Of a DNA stretch of 64,000 bases, positions 63,396 to 64,000 are shown in pieces (the stretch's first letter is position 1; every line of letters starts with the position of its first letter). A program made the translations under genes and the position numbers. Source of the DNA: Bradyrhizobium diversitatis (GTDB taxonomy: Bacteria > Pseudomonadota > Alphaproteobacteria > Rhizobiales > Xanthobacteraceae). The notes below the pieces were generated by a model. That model did not search any database and was not told where the DNA came from. It saw nothing but the letters and a program-made list of their open reading frames with translations. The stretch is from positions 34,626 through 98,625 of the forward strand of contig NZ_JACEGD010000023.1 of NCBI RefSeq assembly GCF_016031635.1, written 5' to 3'.

Positions 63396-63668
63396 ATGGC
63401 GCAAGAACGCATTGCGGCCGCAGGCAATACCGACGTTCCGGCATATCTCACGCTGACCAAACTCGGATATCTCGTTGAGCGCATCAATAGGGATGGCCAG
63501 GAGCATTGGACCGCGAAGAAGGGAACGCTCGAGCTTATCGCAGATGGCCCTCTAGTACTCCTCGGCCTGTCAATGCTGAGAACTGAGCGTGGCTCAGGTT
63601 GGCAGGCAGACGATAGTGAAATCGATGAATTTCTAAGTCGGTTCCACCCTTCGTCCGCGGGACCATGA
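63396..63668 (+). CDS. Orphan small protein, unknown function
   Basis: 90 residues from ATG 63396 with GGGACGAG just upstream. The text (DVPAYLTLTKLGYLVERINRDGQEHWTAKKGTLELIADGPLVLLGLSMLRTERGSGWQADDSEIDEFLSRF) is a plausible compact alpha/beta protein with no membrane segment. I do not recognise a family. It lies in accessory DNA next to an IS remnant. Confidence 0.62.
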   Translation: MAQERIAAAGNTDVPAYLTLTKLGYLVERINRDGQEHWTAKKGTLELIADGPLVLLGLSMLRTERGSGWQADDSEIDEFLSRFHPSSAGP

Positions 63669-63812
63669 TCATCACTATGTCGGTTGGCAATGTCCGCTAC
63701 TTGCCGATATTGTTGCAAAAGTCATTGTAACCGACGAATGCCCCTTCGGCCATTGGGCAAAGTGGACCGGCTTTGATCCGCCGACCCTGACGCTCTCTAC
63801 GCAACTCCTACG

Positions 63813-64000
63813 CTACGCGATGCAGAGAGCATGAGCGGGCGGAGGTCGTGCAACGAGCGACGCGAGGCGCCTCAGATTTTGCGCGATGGCAGCAAGAACA
63901 AACTCATCCTGTGCGCCTCGTGGTCCACGCAGTCGAAGCCGACCGAGCCTGAGAATGCGCTTCAGGTGTGCAAACCGCATCTCAATCTTCTTCCGCTCAC
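63813..64000 (-). mobile_element. IS transposase C-terminus, cut by the window edge
   Basis: On the minus strand an open frame enters at the window edge and reads ERKKIEMRFAHLKRILRLGRL then DEFVLAAIAQNLRRLASLV, ending at TAG 63813. The pattern ERKK-E-RFAHLK...R-RG--GA-DEF-LAAI-QNLRRLA is the C-terminal catalytic block (with the Glu of the DDE site) of IS1182/IS5-like transposases. The terminal inverted repeat should lie between 63669 and 63812 but I could not fix it without its partner. Confidence 0.82.

Overview
The window looks like chromosome from a Bradyrhizobium-type alphaproteobacterium (Rhizobiales). The evidence is high GC with strong GC3 bias, a circularly permuted two-piece tmRNA with an alphaproteobacterial tag, an alpha-type SspB, an Irr-type iron control element in front of feoAB, and several intergenic repeat families of the kind common in Bradyrhizobium. 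The genus call is inference from gene content and style; no search was run.

Layout. 1-282: 5' end of a probable MscS channel gene leaving the window. 1070-7709 (minus): a seven-gene run, branched-chain amino acid type ABC transporter (binding protein, livG, livF, livH, livM) followed by ppk2 and a patatin lipase. 7802-14763 (minus): a nitrate/sulfonate-type ABC transporter whose ATPase and permease are separated from the binding protein and a NUDIX gene by a DUF305 / beta-propeller / ECF sigma / anti-sigma block. 14908-17228 (plus): an osmoprotectant-type ABC transporter with permease and binding protein fused. 17384-20195: a membrane sulfatase/LTA-synthase-like gene, a frameshifted TetR relic and repeats. 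20196-27075 (minus): an isoleucine/valine cluster (ilvC, LysE and EamA transporters, methyltransferase, ilvH, threonine dehydratase-like, ilvI) headed by a leader peptide and terminator typical of attenuation. 27229-29086: divergent miaA and serB. 29182-35095 (minus): thyA, GNAT, folA, hflK, hflC, DUF2065 and a Do-family protease. 35283-39915 (minus): a tripartite tricarboxylate transporter and a split chromate transporter. 40040-45534 (plus): ssrA tmRNA, its ClpXP adaptor sspB, fumC, DUF4169 and RHH genes, then feoAB. 45692-58157: acetyltransferase, DUF417-like membrane protein, a double-domain KaiC-like ATPase with a hybrid histidine kinase, DUF2336 gene, a large AsmA-like protein, and a cytochrome P450 divergent from a TetR regulator across a strong palindrome.

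58.2-64 kb is an accessory stretch. Its composition is visibly less GC-rich and it is rich in damaged genes: a small ORF broken by a stop codon, an unfamiliar 555-residue membrane protein, a frameshifted CPBP protease, a secreted alpha/beta hydrolase, an orphan 90-residue protein, and the C-terminus of an IS transposase at the right edge.

The strongest functional pairings are tmRNA with SspB (tagging and delivery to ClpXP), the attenuator with ilvI/ilvH and the threonine dehydratase-like gene (2-oxobutyrate supply to acetohydroxyacid synthase), the iron box with feoAB, the palindrome with P450/TetR, and KaiC-like ATPase with its overlapping kinase gene. The least explained item is the 555-residue membrane protein at 59121-60788.
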